In this document: one piece after another, positions 24,310 to 33,628 of the stretch
Layout of the letters: each line of letters starts with the position of its first letter
Numbering within the stretch: the stretch's first letter is position 1
Source of the DNA: PNNG01 sp964577055
GTDB lineage: Bacteria > Bacteroidota > Bacteroidia > UBA7662
Reading direction: 5' to 3'
Assembly: GCA_964577055.1 (NCBI GenBank)
Contig: CAZNWC010000002.1
Location: 186,001 to 250,000 of the forward strand
Length of the DNA: 64,000 nt
Program-made: the position numbers and the translations under genes
Notes under the pieces: generated by a model
Databases searched by the model: none
What the model saw: the letters and a program-made list of their open reading frames with translations, nothing else
What the model was told of the DNA's origin: nothing

Positions 24310-25104
24310 TTAAACCGATGCTACGGCATTTCTGCCATGTGCTTCGTTGCGCATTTGTTCAGAAAGTTCAGGCCCCAGGTATTTGTCAATGGCCCAATGG
24401 GCAACGTATATCAAGGGCGTAAGCACAATGGCCGCAGTGAATTTGTAGATGTAATTCACCACCCCAATGGCCAAAACCAAGCCCAGCGACCAGTCGGCCC
24501 CAATGTAGAAGGCAATAAAAAGTACCACAAAACTGTCGATGAGTTGCGAAACCAAAGTGGAACCTGTGCTCCGCAGCCATATTTTTCCTTCACCCGTGAG
24601 CACTTTTACCTGGTGGAAAACAAAAACATCTACCAACTGTCCCACCAAAAAGGCCACCAAAGAGCCGATGATGATCCACAAGCCCTGTCCGAAGATGGCT
24701 TCATACGCCAACTGCATGTCGGCAATGCCACGCGCCTCGGCCGATGCAGGCCAAAAATCGGCTGGCACCAGCTTCATGGCAAAAAACACCATACCAAAGG
24801 CATAAGCAATGAGCGTAGCCGCCAAAAAGCTGAAGCTGCGAACGCCTTTCATGCCGTAGTATTCGTTGATAATGTCGGTCATGATAAATACCACCGGCCA
24901 CAACAACACCCCGGCGGTAAGGTTAAATCCCAAACCTGTTTGTCCGAAGAGCGACAGATTCAATCCCTCCCAACCCAAACTTTTTTCAAGCGAAAAAATC
25001 TTCACGCCAATGAACTCAGCGAGCAAGGCATTGGCAATGAAAAATCCCCCTAAAATCAAAAACAGGCGAACCTTTTTGGGGTGCCAGTGCAACAATTGCG
25101 ACAT
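24310..25104 (-). CDS. YhhQ-family queuosine precursor transporter
   Basis: A 264-aa inner-membrane protein of the YhhQ/QPTR family. E. coli YhhQ imports 7-cyano-7-deazaguanine (preQ0) and preQ1 for queuosine tRNA modification. Six or so helices are visible; family segments include FIANALLAEFIGVKIF, PVVFIMTDIINEYYG and LVSQLIDSFVVLFIAF. An insert around residues 60-80 and 115-150 makes it longer than E. coli YhhQ (221 aa). Leads the DUF6580 gene and is divergent from the alcohol dehydrogenase. Confidence 0.87.
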   Translation of the reverse strand: MSQLLHWHPKKVRLFLILGGFFIANALLAEFIGVKIFSLEKSLGWEGLNLSLFGQTGLGFNLTAGVLLWPVVFIMTDIINEYYGMKGVRSFSFLAATLIAYAFGMVFFAMKLVPADFWPASAEARGIADMQLAYEAIFGQGLWIIIGSLVAFLVGQLVDVFVFHQVKVLTGEGKIWLRSTGSTLVSQLIDSFVVLFIAFYIGADWSLGLVLAIGVVNYIYKFTAAIVLTPLIYVAHWAIDKYLGPELSEQMRNEAHGRNAVASV

Positions 25105-25169
25105 GCGGTAAACTTTTTAAGTTCTTTGTGTGTAAAAATGTAGTAATCAATCAAAGGCACCAAAGGTTC

Positions 25170-26315
25170 ATGGAAAATTTCAGCGCATACAATCCCACCC
25201 GCATTCAATTCGGCAAAAACTGCATCAACAGCCTGGGCACCGATGCTTCGGCATATGGCAAAAAGGCCCTCATCCTCATCGGCAAAGGTTCGGTGAAGAA
25301 AAATGGCATACTCGATCAGGTTTACCAGCAGCTTGCGGCCGCGGGCATTGACTATGAACTTTTTGAAGGCATCAAATCGAATCCCGAATACCAGGATGCC
25401 GATGCAGCGGTGGCCAAGGCAAAAGCTTTTGGTGCCGAAATGATCATTGCCGTTGGCGGAGGCTCGGTAATCGATACCGCCAAGGCCGTTTGCGCCGGTT
25501 TTTATGCCAACCATTCGGTTTGGGAATTCTATCAAGGCAAAGGACTCAAGCCCGATAATGCCCTTCCTCTTTTGGTAGTGTTGACCTTGGCTGCCACTGG
25601 CACTGAAATGAATCGATTCACGGTATTGCAAGACACAGCCAATGCCCACAAGCGTGGTTGGGGCAATGAATTGCTGTACCCCAAAATCAGCTACCTCGAT
25701 CCGCAATTCACCATGAGCGTGCCCGCCGATTATACCGCTTATGGCGTGGCCGATTTGATGGCGCACACTTTTGAATTGTTTTTCAGCACCGATGCATCGC
25801 CCCTCTCCGACCACCTGGCTACCGACATCATCAAATTGGCCATGCAGTACGGTCCCACAGCCGTGAGCGAGCCCAAGCACTACGAGGCACGGGCCAACAT
25901 CCTTTGGCTGTCGACCGTGGCACTCAATGGCAGTTTGAATGCCGGAAAGCGCAACGGCGACTTTGGGGTGCATGCTTTCGAACACGTTTTGAGTGTTCTA
26001 TACGATATACCTCATGGTGCCGGCTTGTCGATTGTTTACCCAGCTTGGATGCGCCATTTCAAAGCACAGATCAGCGATAAGCTCGATTTTATGGCCGAAC
26101 GGGTGTTGGGGCAGGGCAAGTCCGGCGATGATTTCATTGCGGCTTTGGAAGCGTTTTACGACCAGATTGGCACACCAAAACGATTGCAGCAGTGGAACAT
26201 TGGTACCGATGAACACCAGCGCATTTTGGCCGCTCTTGAAAGCAACAAGGTGCGTGGTGCCTATTTCAACATGACAAATTCTGATTACCAAACTTTGCTT
26301 GCGTTGATGGCCTAA
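25170..26315 (+). CDS. Iron-containing alcohol dehydrogenase (BdhA/YqhD-like)
   Basis: A 381-aa group III alcohol dehydrogenase. The N-terminal nucleotide fold has GKNCINSLG and ALILIGKGSVKKNG; AVGGGSVIDTAKAV binds the NADP phosphate; the metal ligands are D in GVADLMAHTFE and histidines in VHAFEHVLSVLYDIPHGAGLS (quoted in two adjoining pieces in the protein). It most resembles NADPH-dependent butanol dehydrogenase and YqhD-type aldehyde reductases. It probably reduces aldehydes. The ATG at 25170 gives the usual family N terminus MENFSAYNPTRI; 14 upstream in-frame codons are not needed. Confidence 0.9.
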   Translation: MENFSAYNPTRIQFGKNCINSLGTDASAYGKKALILIGKGSVKKNGILDQVYQQLAAAGIDYELFEGIKSNPEYQDADAAVAKAKAFGAEMIIAVGGGSVIDTAKAVCAGFYANHSVWEFYQGKGLKPDNALPLLVVLTLAATGTEMNRFTVLQDTANAHKRGWGNELLYPKISYLDPQFTMSVPADYTAYGVADLMAHTFELFFSTDASPLSDHLATDIIKLAMQYGPTAVSEPKHYEARANILWLSTVALNGSLNAGKRNGDFGVHAFEHVLSVLYDIPHGAGLSIVYPAWMRHFKAQISDKLDFMAERVLGQGKSGDDFIAALEAFYDQIGTPKRLQQWNIGTDEHQRILAALESNKVRGAYFNMTNSDYQTLLALMA

Positions 26316-26580
26316 CAAGAGCGTCAGAAAGCTCAATGGAGCATTTTGGGCGGGCATTTGCACCCAGTAACTTCAATGGCTTGGTGTAAAGTTTTCAAAA
26401 CTGATATGCCGGGCAAAATGCTTATTTACCATATATAGCGTATTTACTGAGTAAGCAATGAGGATTCCTAATGTTCCTGCCACCATCGATTTTTTCAAGT
26501 TTTTCATGGCCACAAAGCTCAGAACAAAGCTTGTAGACATGTTTCACCCGGCCAGACGGAAAAAAGACCTAGCGCGCCAA

Positions 26581-27462
26581 TCAGTGGTAGCGGCTGAACA
26601 AACCGGTAGCCAACCACTGCGCTTCGTGCAGCTTGTCGATGTTGATGTTCAGCGGAATTTGCTTTTTGCGGGCAAAGGCAATCAGGTTTTCGGTGGCCAT
26701 ATTGCCTACCATATCGTCATTGGCCATCGGACAGCCACCAAATCCTAGCAATGCACCATCGAATCTGCGGCAGCCACTATCCCAAGCGGCTGCAATCTTT
26801 TCGTCACGACTAGCAGGATGCGAATGCAGGTGGACACCAAAAGTTACTTCAGGATACGAAGGCGTGATATGGCTGTATAAGGCACGGATGTTCTCGGGAT
26901 TCGCCACGCCCACGGTATCGCTGAATGACATGATTTTTACCCCTACAGTCGCCAATTGATCTACCCAATGGGCCACAATTTCCGGGCTGTAAGCTTCGCC
27001 ATAGGGATTGCCAAAACCCATGGATAGGTAAACAACCAACTCTTTACCTGTTCGTATGCACAAATCTTGCATCTGCTGAACAGTAACGAACGATTCGGCG
27101 ATGCTGCTATTCGTATTCCGCTTTTGAAATTCCTCACTAACCGAAAATGGAAAGCCGAGATAGCGGATTTTTTCGTGTCCTACCGCCATTTGTGCCCCTC
27201 TTTCATTGGCCACTATGGCGAGCAATTGCGTGGCAGTATCGTCAAAAACCAGTCGGTCAAGCACTTCCTCGGTATCACGCAATTGTGGAATGGCCTTGGC
27301 AGATACAAAGCTGCCAAAATCGAGCACATCAAATCCAACCGATAACAGGAGATTGAGATATTCTACTTTGAGGTCAGTAGGAATAAATTCGTGTATGCCT
27401 TGCATGGCGTCGCGTGGGCATTCTACAAGCTGGAGGGGCTGAATGAAGGCGGAATTTGACAT
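26581..27462 (-). CDS. Hydroxymethylglutaryl-CoA lyase
   Basis: A 293-aa TIM-barrel enzyme that splits HMG-CoA to acetyl-CoA and acetoacetate, the last step of leucine breakdown. LVECPRDAMQGI near the N terminus matches the VGPRDGLQNE active-site strand with some change. SFSDTVGVANPENI, HLHSHPA (metal histidines) and the cysteine loop GFGGCPMANDDMVGN match the family, although that loop differs from the usual GGCPYAPGASGN form. A related DRE-TIM lyase of another acyl-CoA cannot be excluded. The ATG at 27462 is used rather than an upstream in-frame codon. Divergent from the DUF349 gene. Confidence 0.85.
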   Translation of the reverse strand: MSNSAFIQPLQLVECPRDAMQGIHEFIPTDLKVEYLNLLLSVGFDVLDFGSFVSAKAIPQLRDTEEVLDRLVFDDTATQLLAIVANERGAQMAVGHEKIRYLGFPFSVSEEFQKRNTNSSIAESFVTVQQMQDLCIRTGKELVVYLSMGFGNPYGEAYSPEIVAHWVDQLATVGVKIMSFSDTVGVANPENIRALYSHITPSYPEVTFGVHLHSHPASRDEKIAAAWDSGCRRFDGALLGFGGCPMANDDMVGNMATENLIAFARKKQIPLNINIDKLHEAQWLATGLFSRYH

Positions 27463-27560
27463 GGAATCGACCGAGTTGTTTTGCGATTTACTTTGAATTT
27501 GGGGCAAATGGTTGTAATTTTCGGCGTTTTTACAACCATACCCGCATCAAGCGCCACTCA

Positions 27561-29627
27561 ATGAGCGAAATCGATCACAAAGAAAACACATCCGGAGCAT
27601 TTGAAGCAGACAAAAATGCAGCAAATCCAGTGATGCCCCAGTCCGAACCTGCTACTGACACAAACCAGGCAGCCAAAGAACTGGACTCTCCAGCCGAAGC
27701 AGAGGTAAACGACGTGCATGCCCAAGAAACAGCGGCAAAAGCAGCTCAGGAGCCCGAAACGGCTACCGAGGCCACGTCCGTAAGCATAGCTGATCCATCA
27801 GAAGAAGCTGAAATCCTCGTTGAAAGCAGTGCCGAAGTCGCAGTTACCACAATTGTTGAAGAAGAGCACGACGAAGAACACGAAGAGCATGTGGAAGAAG
27901 AGCATGATGAAGCGGCTTTTGCCAATCTCGACATTGAGCAATTGGTAGGCTTGTTTGTAGAAACGGCCAAGGCCGATAACCTGAGCGAGATTCGGGGCAA
28001 AATGTCGGTTTTGCGGGGCATGATTGAACACCACTTTCAAGCCGAGCGGCAAGAGAAACTGACCGCATTTACAGAGGCTGGCAATAAAGAGGAAGACTTT
28101 GCTCCCAATGCCAATCCCTTGCACCTCTTGTACCTCGACGCGAATGCCAAATATATGCAGCGTAGGCAAAAAGAAAAAGAGAGTCGTGAGCAGGCCTTGG
28201 TGCAAAATTTCAATCAGAAAGAAAAATTGCTGGTGCAATTGCAGCAGCTCATTGAAGACGAAGAAACCAAAGGCATCACCAACATCGATGCATTGCGCTT
28301 GGTGCAAACCCAGTGGAAAGAAATTGGTCCAGTTGCCCCTGCCCAGCGCAATGAGCAGTGGCAGCGCTACCACTTCCTCATCGATAAATTCTACGATAAC
28401 CTGCGCATCAACCGCGAGTTGAAGGAACTCGATTTGCAGAAGAACCTCGAGGGCAAAATTGAGTTGTGCGAAAAGGCAGAAGAATTATTGCTCGAAGAAA
28501 GCATCAAAAAAGCTGTAGAAGTGCTTAATGTATTGCATGAGCAATGGAAACAATTAGGTCCAGTGCCACGCGAGCAAAAAGAAGCCATTTGGGACCGCTT
28601 CAAGGCCGCTTCGGACAAAATTTATGAAAAACGCAAGCTGTATTTCAACAGTCTCGATACAGAGCGCGCTGCCAATCTTGAGCGCAAAGAAGCCCTTTGC
28701 GTTGAACTCGAGACTTTGTTGGAAACTGCACCGAAAGATCATCAGGGTTGGGTGAAACAAAGCGAAATGGTGGAAAAGATCCAAGCGAGCTGGAAAACCA
28801 TTGGTTTTGCCCCAAAAGCGCAGAATACAGCCATTTGGAGGCGTTTCAAACAAGCTGCAGATCAATTTTATACCAGTAAAAACCTCTTTTACAAGCACGT
28901 ACGTTCCGAACAACTCGAAAACCTGCAAGCCAAAGAAGCGTTGTGCCTACAGGCCGAGGCCCTGATGAACAGCGAAGATTGGAAAAGCACAACCGATGCC
29001 ATCATCCAGCTGCAAAAGGAATGGAAAAAAATAGGCGCCGTGAACCGCAAGGCCAGTGACAAAATCTGGAACCGTTTCCGTGCCGCATGCGATCACTTCT
29101 TCGAGCGTAAAAACCAACATTTCAGCGGGCAAGATGCCCGCCAGGAGGACAACCTCAAAGCCAAAATAGAGCTCATTGAGCAAATTGAGCAATTTGTAGC
29201 CACAGGTGACCAACGCGCAGATTTGGAACAATTGAAGGCTTTCCAGCGCAGCTGGACTGAAATCGGCTTCATCCCCATCAAGCAAAAAGCCGATATCAAC
29301 GAACGCTACCGCAAAGCCCTCAACCTGCATTTTGATGCCCTGAAGCTATCGCAGACAGAAAAAACCCGCATGAATTTCCAGACCAAGGTGGAAAACCTCA
29401 AATCGGGCAAAGACAGCGACAAAGCATTGCGCAAAGAGCAGTTCCAGATTCAGAACCGCATCAACGCACTCAAAAACGACATTCTGTTGTGGGAAAACAA
29501 TATGGGCTTCTTTGCAGCATCAAAAAATGCCGATTTGTTGAAGAAAGAAATCGAACAAAAAATTGCCAAAGCGCGTATTGAACTCGAGCAGCTCCACCAA
29601 AAGTTGTTGGTGTTGCGCGACGCATGA
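27561..29627 (+). CDS. DUF349 repeat protein
   Basis: A 688-aa cytoplasmic protein. The N-terminal 120 residues are disordered and acidic, ending in an E/H/D-rich stretch (about 100-117). The rest consists of five DUF349 repeats of about 75 residues, each starting with a W-K/T-x-I/L-G-x-V/A-P type motif: QWKEIGPVAP, QWKQLGPVP, SWKTIGFAP, EWKKIGAVN and SWTEIGFIP. Helical coiled-coil character runs throughout. A C-terminal coiled coil (about 640-688) follows. DUF349 proteins are common in Bacteroidota and Actinobacteria; no mechanism is firmly known. The stop overlaps the DCC gene's start as ATGA, so translation is coupled. Confidence 0.88.
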   Translation: MSEIDHKENTSGAFEADKNAANPVMPQSEPATDTNQAAKELDSPAEAEVNDVHAQETAAKAAQEPETATEATSVSIADPSEEAEILVESSAEVAVTTIVEEEHDEEHEEHVEEEHDEAAFANLDIEQLVGLFVETAKADNLSEIRGKMSVLRGMIEHHFQAERQEKLTAFTEAGNKEEDFAPNANPLHLLYLDANAKYMQRRQKEKESREQALVQNFNQKEKLLVQLQQLIEDEETKGITNIDALRLVQTQWKEIGPVAPAQRNEQWQRYHFLIDKFYDNLRINRELKELDLQKNLEGKIELCEKAEELLLEESIKKAVEVLNVLHEQWKQLGPVPREQKEAIWDRFKAASDKIYEKRKLYFNSLDTERAANLERKEALCVELETLLETAPKDHQGWVKQSEMVEKIQASWKTIGFAPKAQNTAIWRRFKQAADQFYTSKNLFYKHVRSEQLENLQAKEALCLQAEALMNSEDWKSTTDAIIQLQKEWKKIGAVNRKASDKIWNRFRAACDHFFERKNQHFSGQDARQEDNLKAKIELIEQIEQFVATGDQRADLEQLKAFQRSWTEIGFIPIKQKADINERYRKALNLHFDALKLSQTEKTRMNFQTKVENLKSGKDSDKALRKEQFQIQNRINALKNDILLWENNMGFFAASKNADLLKKEIEQKIAKARIELEQLHQKLLVLRDA

Positions 29628-30010
29628 ACGAACCCGTAATCGTATTTGATGGCCATTGCCGCTTGTGTCATTGGTCGGTGCAGTTTCTGCTCCGCCACGA
29701 CCGCAAGCGGCAATTTTTCTTCACCACTTTCGATAGCGCCTGGAGTGCCCAGCGGCATTTGAAAAGTGATGTACCCGATTCGGTATTGCTTGTATTAGGC
29801 GACCGCACCTACAGGGAATCGGCAGCCTTTCTCAAAATGATGGGGCTGTTGGGTGGATTTTGGTCGTTCTTGGGGATTTTCTGGATGGTTCCTTCCCCTT
29901 TGCGCAACATGATTTATCGTTTCATTGCACACAACCGCTACCGCTGGTTTGGCAAATACGAGGTCTGTCCCCTGCCAACCCCCGAACTCCAAGCGCGTTT
30001 GCTCAATTGA
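29624..30010 (+). CDS. DCC/DUF393 thiol-disulfide oxidoreductase-like protein
   Basis: A 128-aa protein of the DUF393 (YuxK/DCC) family. The hallmark DGxCxxC motif is DGHCRLC at residues 9-15. A hydrophobic segment (LLGGFWSFLGIFWMVPSPL, about residues 75-95) and the C-terminal RYRWFGK motif are also family features. The thioredoxin-like fold is inferred from the family; substrate unknown. It overlaps the DUF349 gene by 4 nt, and its own stop overlaps the convergent smc stop by 8 nt. Confidence 0.88.
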   Translation: MNEPVIVFDGHCRLCHWSVQFLLRHDRKRQFFFTTFDSAWSAQRHLKSDVPDSVLLVLGDRTYRESAAFLKMMGLLGGFWSFLGIFWMVPSPLRNMIYRFIAHNRYRWFGKYEVCPLPTPELQARLLN

Positions 30011-33000
30011 GTACCAATCCCCTGAAATCAACGGGTACGACACGACTTACCCCCTGCTCCACCATGGTTACACCGTAAATCACATCAGTGGTTTCCATGG
30101 TCTTTTTGTTGTGGGTTACAATGATGAATTGCGAATGCTCACTAAACTTACGGATCAAGCGATTGAATTTATCGATGTTTTGATCATCCAAAGGCGCGTC
30201 CACCTCGTCGAAGATGCAGAAAGGCGCTGGCTTGAACAGGTAAATGGCAAACAACAAGGCCGTTGCCGTAAGCGTTTTTTCGCCGCCCGAGAGCTGGTTG
30301 ATGGTCAAGGGCTTTTTGCCTTTGGGCCTTGCAATGATGTTAATGGCCGATTCTAAAGGCTGATCCGGTTCGGTAAGCACCAAATCGCAGGTATCTTCTT
30401 CGGTGAATAGTGAGCGGAATACCCTGATGAAGTTCTCCCGGATGGTGGTGAACGCCGCCATGAACTTCACACGGGCCGTTTCATCAATTTCAGAAATCGT
30501 TTGTAGCAAGGAAGTCTTGGCCTGCAACAAATCGTTTTTCTGCGTCGTAATGAAGGTATGACGCTCTTCAATTTCGCGGTAGGCTTCTACCGCCATGGGA
30601 TTGATGGGACCAAAATTATCGAGCTTTTGCTTCATCTCCGACACAGTCGAACGCAGTTGGGCTTCATCACTTTCCGGTGCTTTATCGCGGGCCCTAAGCG
30701 CTTCTGTGTCTACTTCAAACTCTACCGAAAGCCGCTCCATCAAACCGTTTTCTTGCAAGCGGACTTGGTTGGCATGCTCTTGCAACTGTTGCAAAAGGAC
30801 GTCGGCTTGTTCTTTTTCGCGGCGCAAATCGCGAATGTGGTTTTCAATTTCGTCGAGCTTGCCTTTTTCCTTGTAGTAGTCTACCTCTGCTTCTTGCACC
30901 CCTTTTTCCATGGCTTCCTTTTGCTCATACATATCGAGCAACTTGGTATCACTAAAATCGGTATGGTTCAAAATGTTTTTTACCTCTTGCTGCACATCGG
31001 CCAAAAGAATGGTATTTTCTGTAGTGCGCTTGTTCAAGACCTCAATCTGACTGTTTTTGAAGTCGCGGTCTTTTTGCAGATTGCTCAGTCGATTGAACTC
31101 CTGATGGTAAGCAATATTGGCCTGGTTGAACGCATTTGATTGCTGCTGCAAGCGTTCGTTCACTTCTTGGTACTGCTGTTGGGTTGCTGCTGAAGCCGTT
31201 TGTAGGGCATCTACTTCCGCAATCAAAGCTGCAAGTGTTGGTTCAGATTTCGTTAGCTTATCTACTGATTCTTTGAGCTTTGATTCTAGCTCATCGCTTC
31301 TGTTTTTGTTGGCATCCAAAAATTTGCGATGCTGGTCTTGCTGGCTCAGCAACAAGGCCAGATCTCGCTCTTGTTTGTTGAACCGCGCCTTCAATTCCTC
31401 AATCAAACTGGCCTGTGAGCTGGCTTGCGCTTCGGTTTCCTGACGCTGTAACTTGAGTAGCAGGTCTTGTTCCTCTTTTACACGGGCCTCGGTTTTCTGA
31501 ATGTCTTTTTGCAGCAACTCGAGGTTGCGCTTTCTGCCCAAACGTTTGCCCTCAAACAAGCCTAAAGATCCGCCCGAAAGGCTCAGTCCGGTGCCGGTGT
31601 AACGCCCCGATTTGCTGATGAGCACTATACCAGGATGTTTTGAGCTGTGTGTTTTAAGGGCTGCTTCAAAATTTTCAGAAGCGCACAGATACACATTGCC
31701 CAGCAAGTGGTTGATCAGGTTTGCATAAGGCAAATCGCATTCGGTAACGCTTAGGGCGTCGGTGCAATCGGGCAACATATGGGGCACCATTTGCTTCATC
31801 TGCTCAAAAGCTTCAAGCACAAAAAAGCTGGCGCGCCCCTTGCCCGATTCGCTCAACAAATCTACGCCTGCCCTGGCCTCTGCATAGGTATTCACCACAT
31901 AATAATTTAGGTAAGGCTCGAGGTAATTTTCAATAGCAGCTTTGAACTCGGGCTGAACCGAGAGGATATCGCTCAACAAATGAGCGTTCTTGGTCCATGA
32001 GGTGCTCTTTTTTAAGAATTTGAGCGATTCGGGATAACCCTCAAGATTATCTACCAAGCTTTTGGTCAGGTTGTACTCGTTTGTCAGCTGGTCGAGTTTG
32101 CGATTCAGTTCTATCACCCTTACCTTGCCCTGATCCATATTGGCACGCAGGTGGCGCAATTGCTCCTGCAGAGCCGCTTCTGCTGCCTGACGCGCTGTCA
32201 AATCGACTTGGGTTTGGTTGGCAAGTTTTTGTAACTCTTCTACACTTAACCCAAATGCATCAAATTCGGTCTCTTTTTGTGCCCTATCGGCGCGATTACG
32301 GTCAATTTCTTGCCGCAACGACTCCAACTGCATGCGATAAACAGCCGTTTCCTTTTCCAACTGGTGCATTTGCTGTCGTTGCTGTTGCAAAGTAGATTGC
32401 TGCTGTTGATTGCGCTGCTGGAGCTCTTTGTGCTGTAGTCGGGTTGACTCTAAAAGCGCCTGTTTGGCCTTCGCATCAGCATCTTTTTGATTCACTGTAT
32501 TGCCCACTTCTTCAAGCTGCACAGCCAACTTCTTGAGTTCCTCGCTTACATATTTGAGGTGTTCTGCATCGTCGCGTAACTGTTTTTGAAGGCTTTGTTC
32601 TTTGTCTGATAAAAAGCGATGGCGTTCGTTTTGTAAACGCTGCTCGTTTTCGTACTGCCTAATCGCCGCAATGTGTTCATTGGTAGCCTTTTGGCGCGAT
32701 GAAAGCAACTTTTCTTTGTCGGTAATGGTCAGTTTAACTGCCTGGATATTGGCTTCGCCTTGTTGAATGGCAGCTTCTATGCCCGATTTTTTGTCGCGGA
32801 GTGCCGTTTCTCTCACCATTTCATCGGCCAACTGCTGTTTGAATCCCAGCAAGCTGTAGTACGCCATATCGAGGCTGGCTTGACGGTAATCGTCGCGCAT
32901 TTTGTAATAGCGCTCCGTTTTGCGGGCTTGCGACTGCAGCATCCGCATGTTTTTATCAATTTCGAATAGCAGGTCTTCTACCCTGTCGAGATCGTTTTCG

Positions 33001-33551
33001 GTATCCTGAAGCTTGCTGAGGGTTTCTTTCTTGCGGATTTTGTATTTCGACACACCCGATGCTTCTTCAAACAGCAATCGCCTTGAGTTTTCTTTGTCGT
33101 TGAGGATATCGTCAATCATCTTCAACTCCATGATGGCATACGAGTCGCTTCCGATGCCCGTATCGAGGAAAAGGCTGGTGATGTCTTTGAGGCGACAATT
33201 CACCCCGTTGAGCTGGTATTCGCTTTCACCCGAACGGAAAAGTTTGCGGGTAATGGTTACTTCATTGAATGCTGTGGGCAGAATGTTCTTGGAGTTCTCG
33301 AAGCTCAGATGCACCTCGGCCAAATGCGCTTGTTTCCGGCTTTTGGTGCCGTTAAAAAGCACGTTCTCCATCTTATCACTGCGCAACATGCGCGATTTCT
33401 GCTCGCCAAGCACCCAACGCATGGCATCTACCACATTGCTTTTGCCGCAACCATTGGGACCTACAATACCGGTTACACCATCGTTAAAATGAATGGTAAC
33501 CTTGTCGCCAAAGCTCTTGAAACCTTTGATTTCAATGGATTTTAACCGCAT
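30003..33551 (-). CDS. smc: Chromosome segregation protein SMC
   Basis: An 1182-aa structural maintenance of chromosomes ATPase that compacts and segregates DNA. The N-terminal head has Walker A GPNGCGKSN (about residues 32-40). Long coiled coils flank a hinge around residues 500-650 (LEGYPESLKFL, GRYTGTGLSLSGGSLG). The C-terminal head has the signature LSGGEKTLTATALLFA and Walker B FCIFDEVDAPLDDQN. Length fits bacterial SMC (about 1180 aa). Its ScpA/ScpB partners are not in the window. It is divergent from the 179-aa TM protein, with 77 nt between starts. Confidence 0.97.
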   Translation of the reverse strand: MRLKSIEIKGFKSFGDKVTIHFNDGVTGIVGPNGCGKSNVVDAMRWVLGEQKSRMLRSDKMENVLFNGTKSRKQAHLAEVHLSFENSKNILPTAFNEVTITRKLFRSGESEYQLNGVNCRLKDITSLFLDTGIGSDSYAIMELKMIDDILNDKENSRRLLFEEASGVSKYKIRKKETLSKLQDTENDLDRVEDLLFEIDKNMRMLQSQARKTERYYKMRDDYRQASLDMAYYSLLGFKQQLADEMVRETALRDKKSGIEAAIQQGEANIQAVKLTITDKEKLLSSRQKATNEHIAAIRQYENEQRLQNERHRFLSDKEQSLQKQLRDDAEHLKYVSEELKKLAVQLEEVGNTVNQKDADAKAKQALLESTRLQHKELQQRNQQQQSTLQQQRQQMHQLEKETAVYRMQLESLRQEIDRNRADRAQKETEFDAFGLSVEELQKLANQTQVDLTARQAAEAALQEQLRHLRANMDQGKVRVIELNRKLDQLTNEYNLTKSLVDNLEGYPESLKFLKKSTSWTKNAHLLSDILSVQPEFKAAIENYLEPYLNYYVVNTYAEARAGVDLLSESGKGRASFFVLEAFEQMKQMVPHMLPDCTDALSVTECDLPYANLINHLLGNVYLCASENFEAALKTHSSKHPGIVLISKSGRYTGTGLSLSGGSLGLFEGKRLGRKRNLELLQKDIQKTEARVKEEQDLLLKLQRQETEAQASSQASLIEELKARFNKQERDLALLLSQQDQHRKFLDANKNRSDELESKLKESVDKLTKSEPTLAALIAEVDALQTASAATQQQYQEVNERLQQQSNAFNQANIAYHQEFNRLSNLQKDRDFKNSQIEVLNKRTTENTILLADVQQEVKNILNHTDFSDTKLLDMYEQKEAMEKGVQEAEVDYYKEKGKLDEIENHIRDLRREKEQADVLLQQLQEHANQVRLQENGLMERLSVEFEVDTEALRARDKAPESDEAQLRSTVSEMKQKLDNFGPINPMAVEAYREIEERHTFITTQKNDLLQAKTSLLQTISEIDETARVKFMAAFTTIRENFIRVFRSLFTEEDTCDLVLTEPDQPLESAINIIARPKGKKPLTINQLSGGEKTLTATALLFAIYLFKPAPFCIFDEVDAPLDDQNIDKFNRLIRKFSEHSQFIIVTHNKKTMETTDVIYGVTMVEQGVSRVVPVDFRGLVLN

Positions 33552-33599
33552 ATCTTCAACAATCCTCCTTCATTGTTCCCACCTTGTACGTTTTGCCAT

Positions 33600-33607
33600 T
33601 AACTTTG
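33600..33607 (+). promoter_or_regulatory. Sigma-A -7 element upstream of the 179-aa protein
   Basis: TAACTTTG fits TAnnTTTG and is 21 nt before the ATG at 33629. TTG triplets upstream are not at a good distance (13 or 24 nt). Confidence 0.5.
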
Positions 33608-33628
33608 ATCATTCACCCTTGGCAAATT

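Noticed and set aside
25056..25985. 309-codon minus-strand open frame
   Set aside because: Antisense to the iron alcohol dehydrogenase gene, whose motifs are complete.
26458..26748. 96-codon plus-strand frame before HMG-CoA lyase
   Set aside because: Only the first 40 codons fall in intergenic DNA; the rest is antisense to the lyase. No promoter or domain. The 265-bp gap itself shows nothing convincing.
27561..27920. Acidic repeat run in the DUF349 gene as a tandem DNA repeat
   Set aside because: The DNA is not periodic; it is low-complexity protein coding rather than a repeat array.
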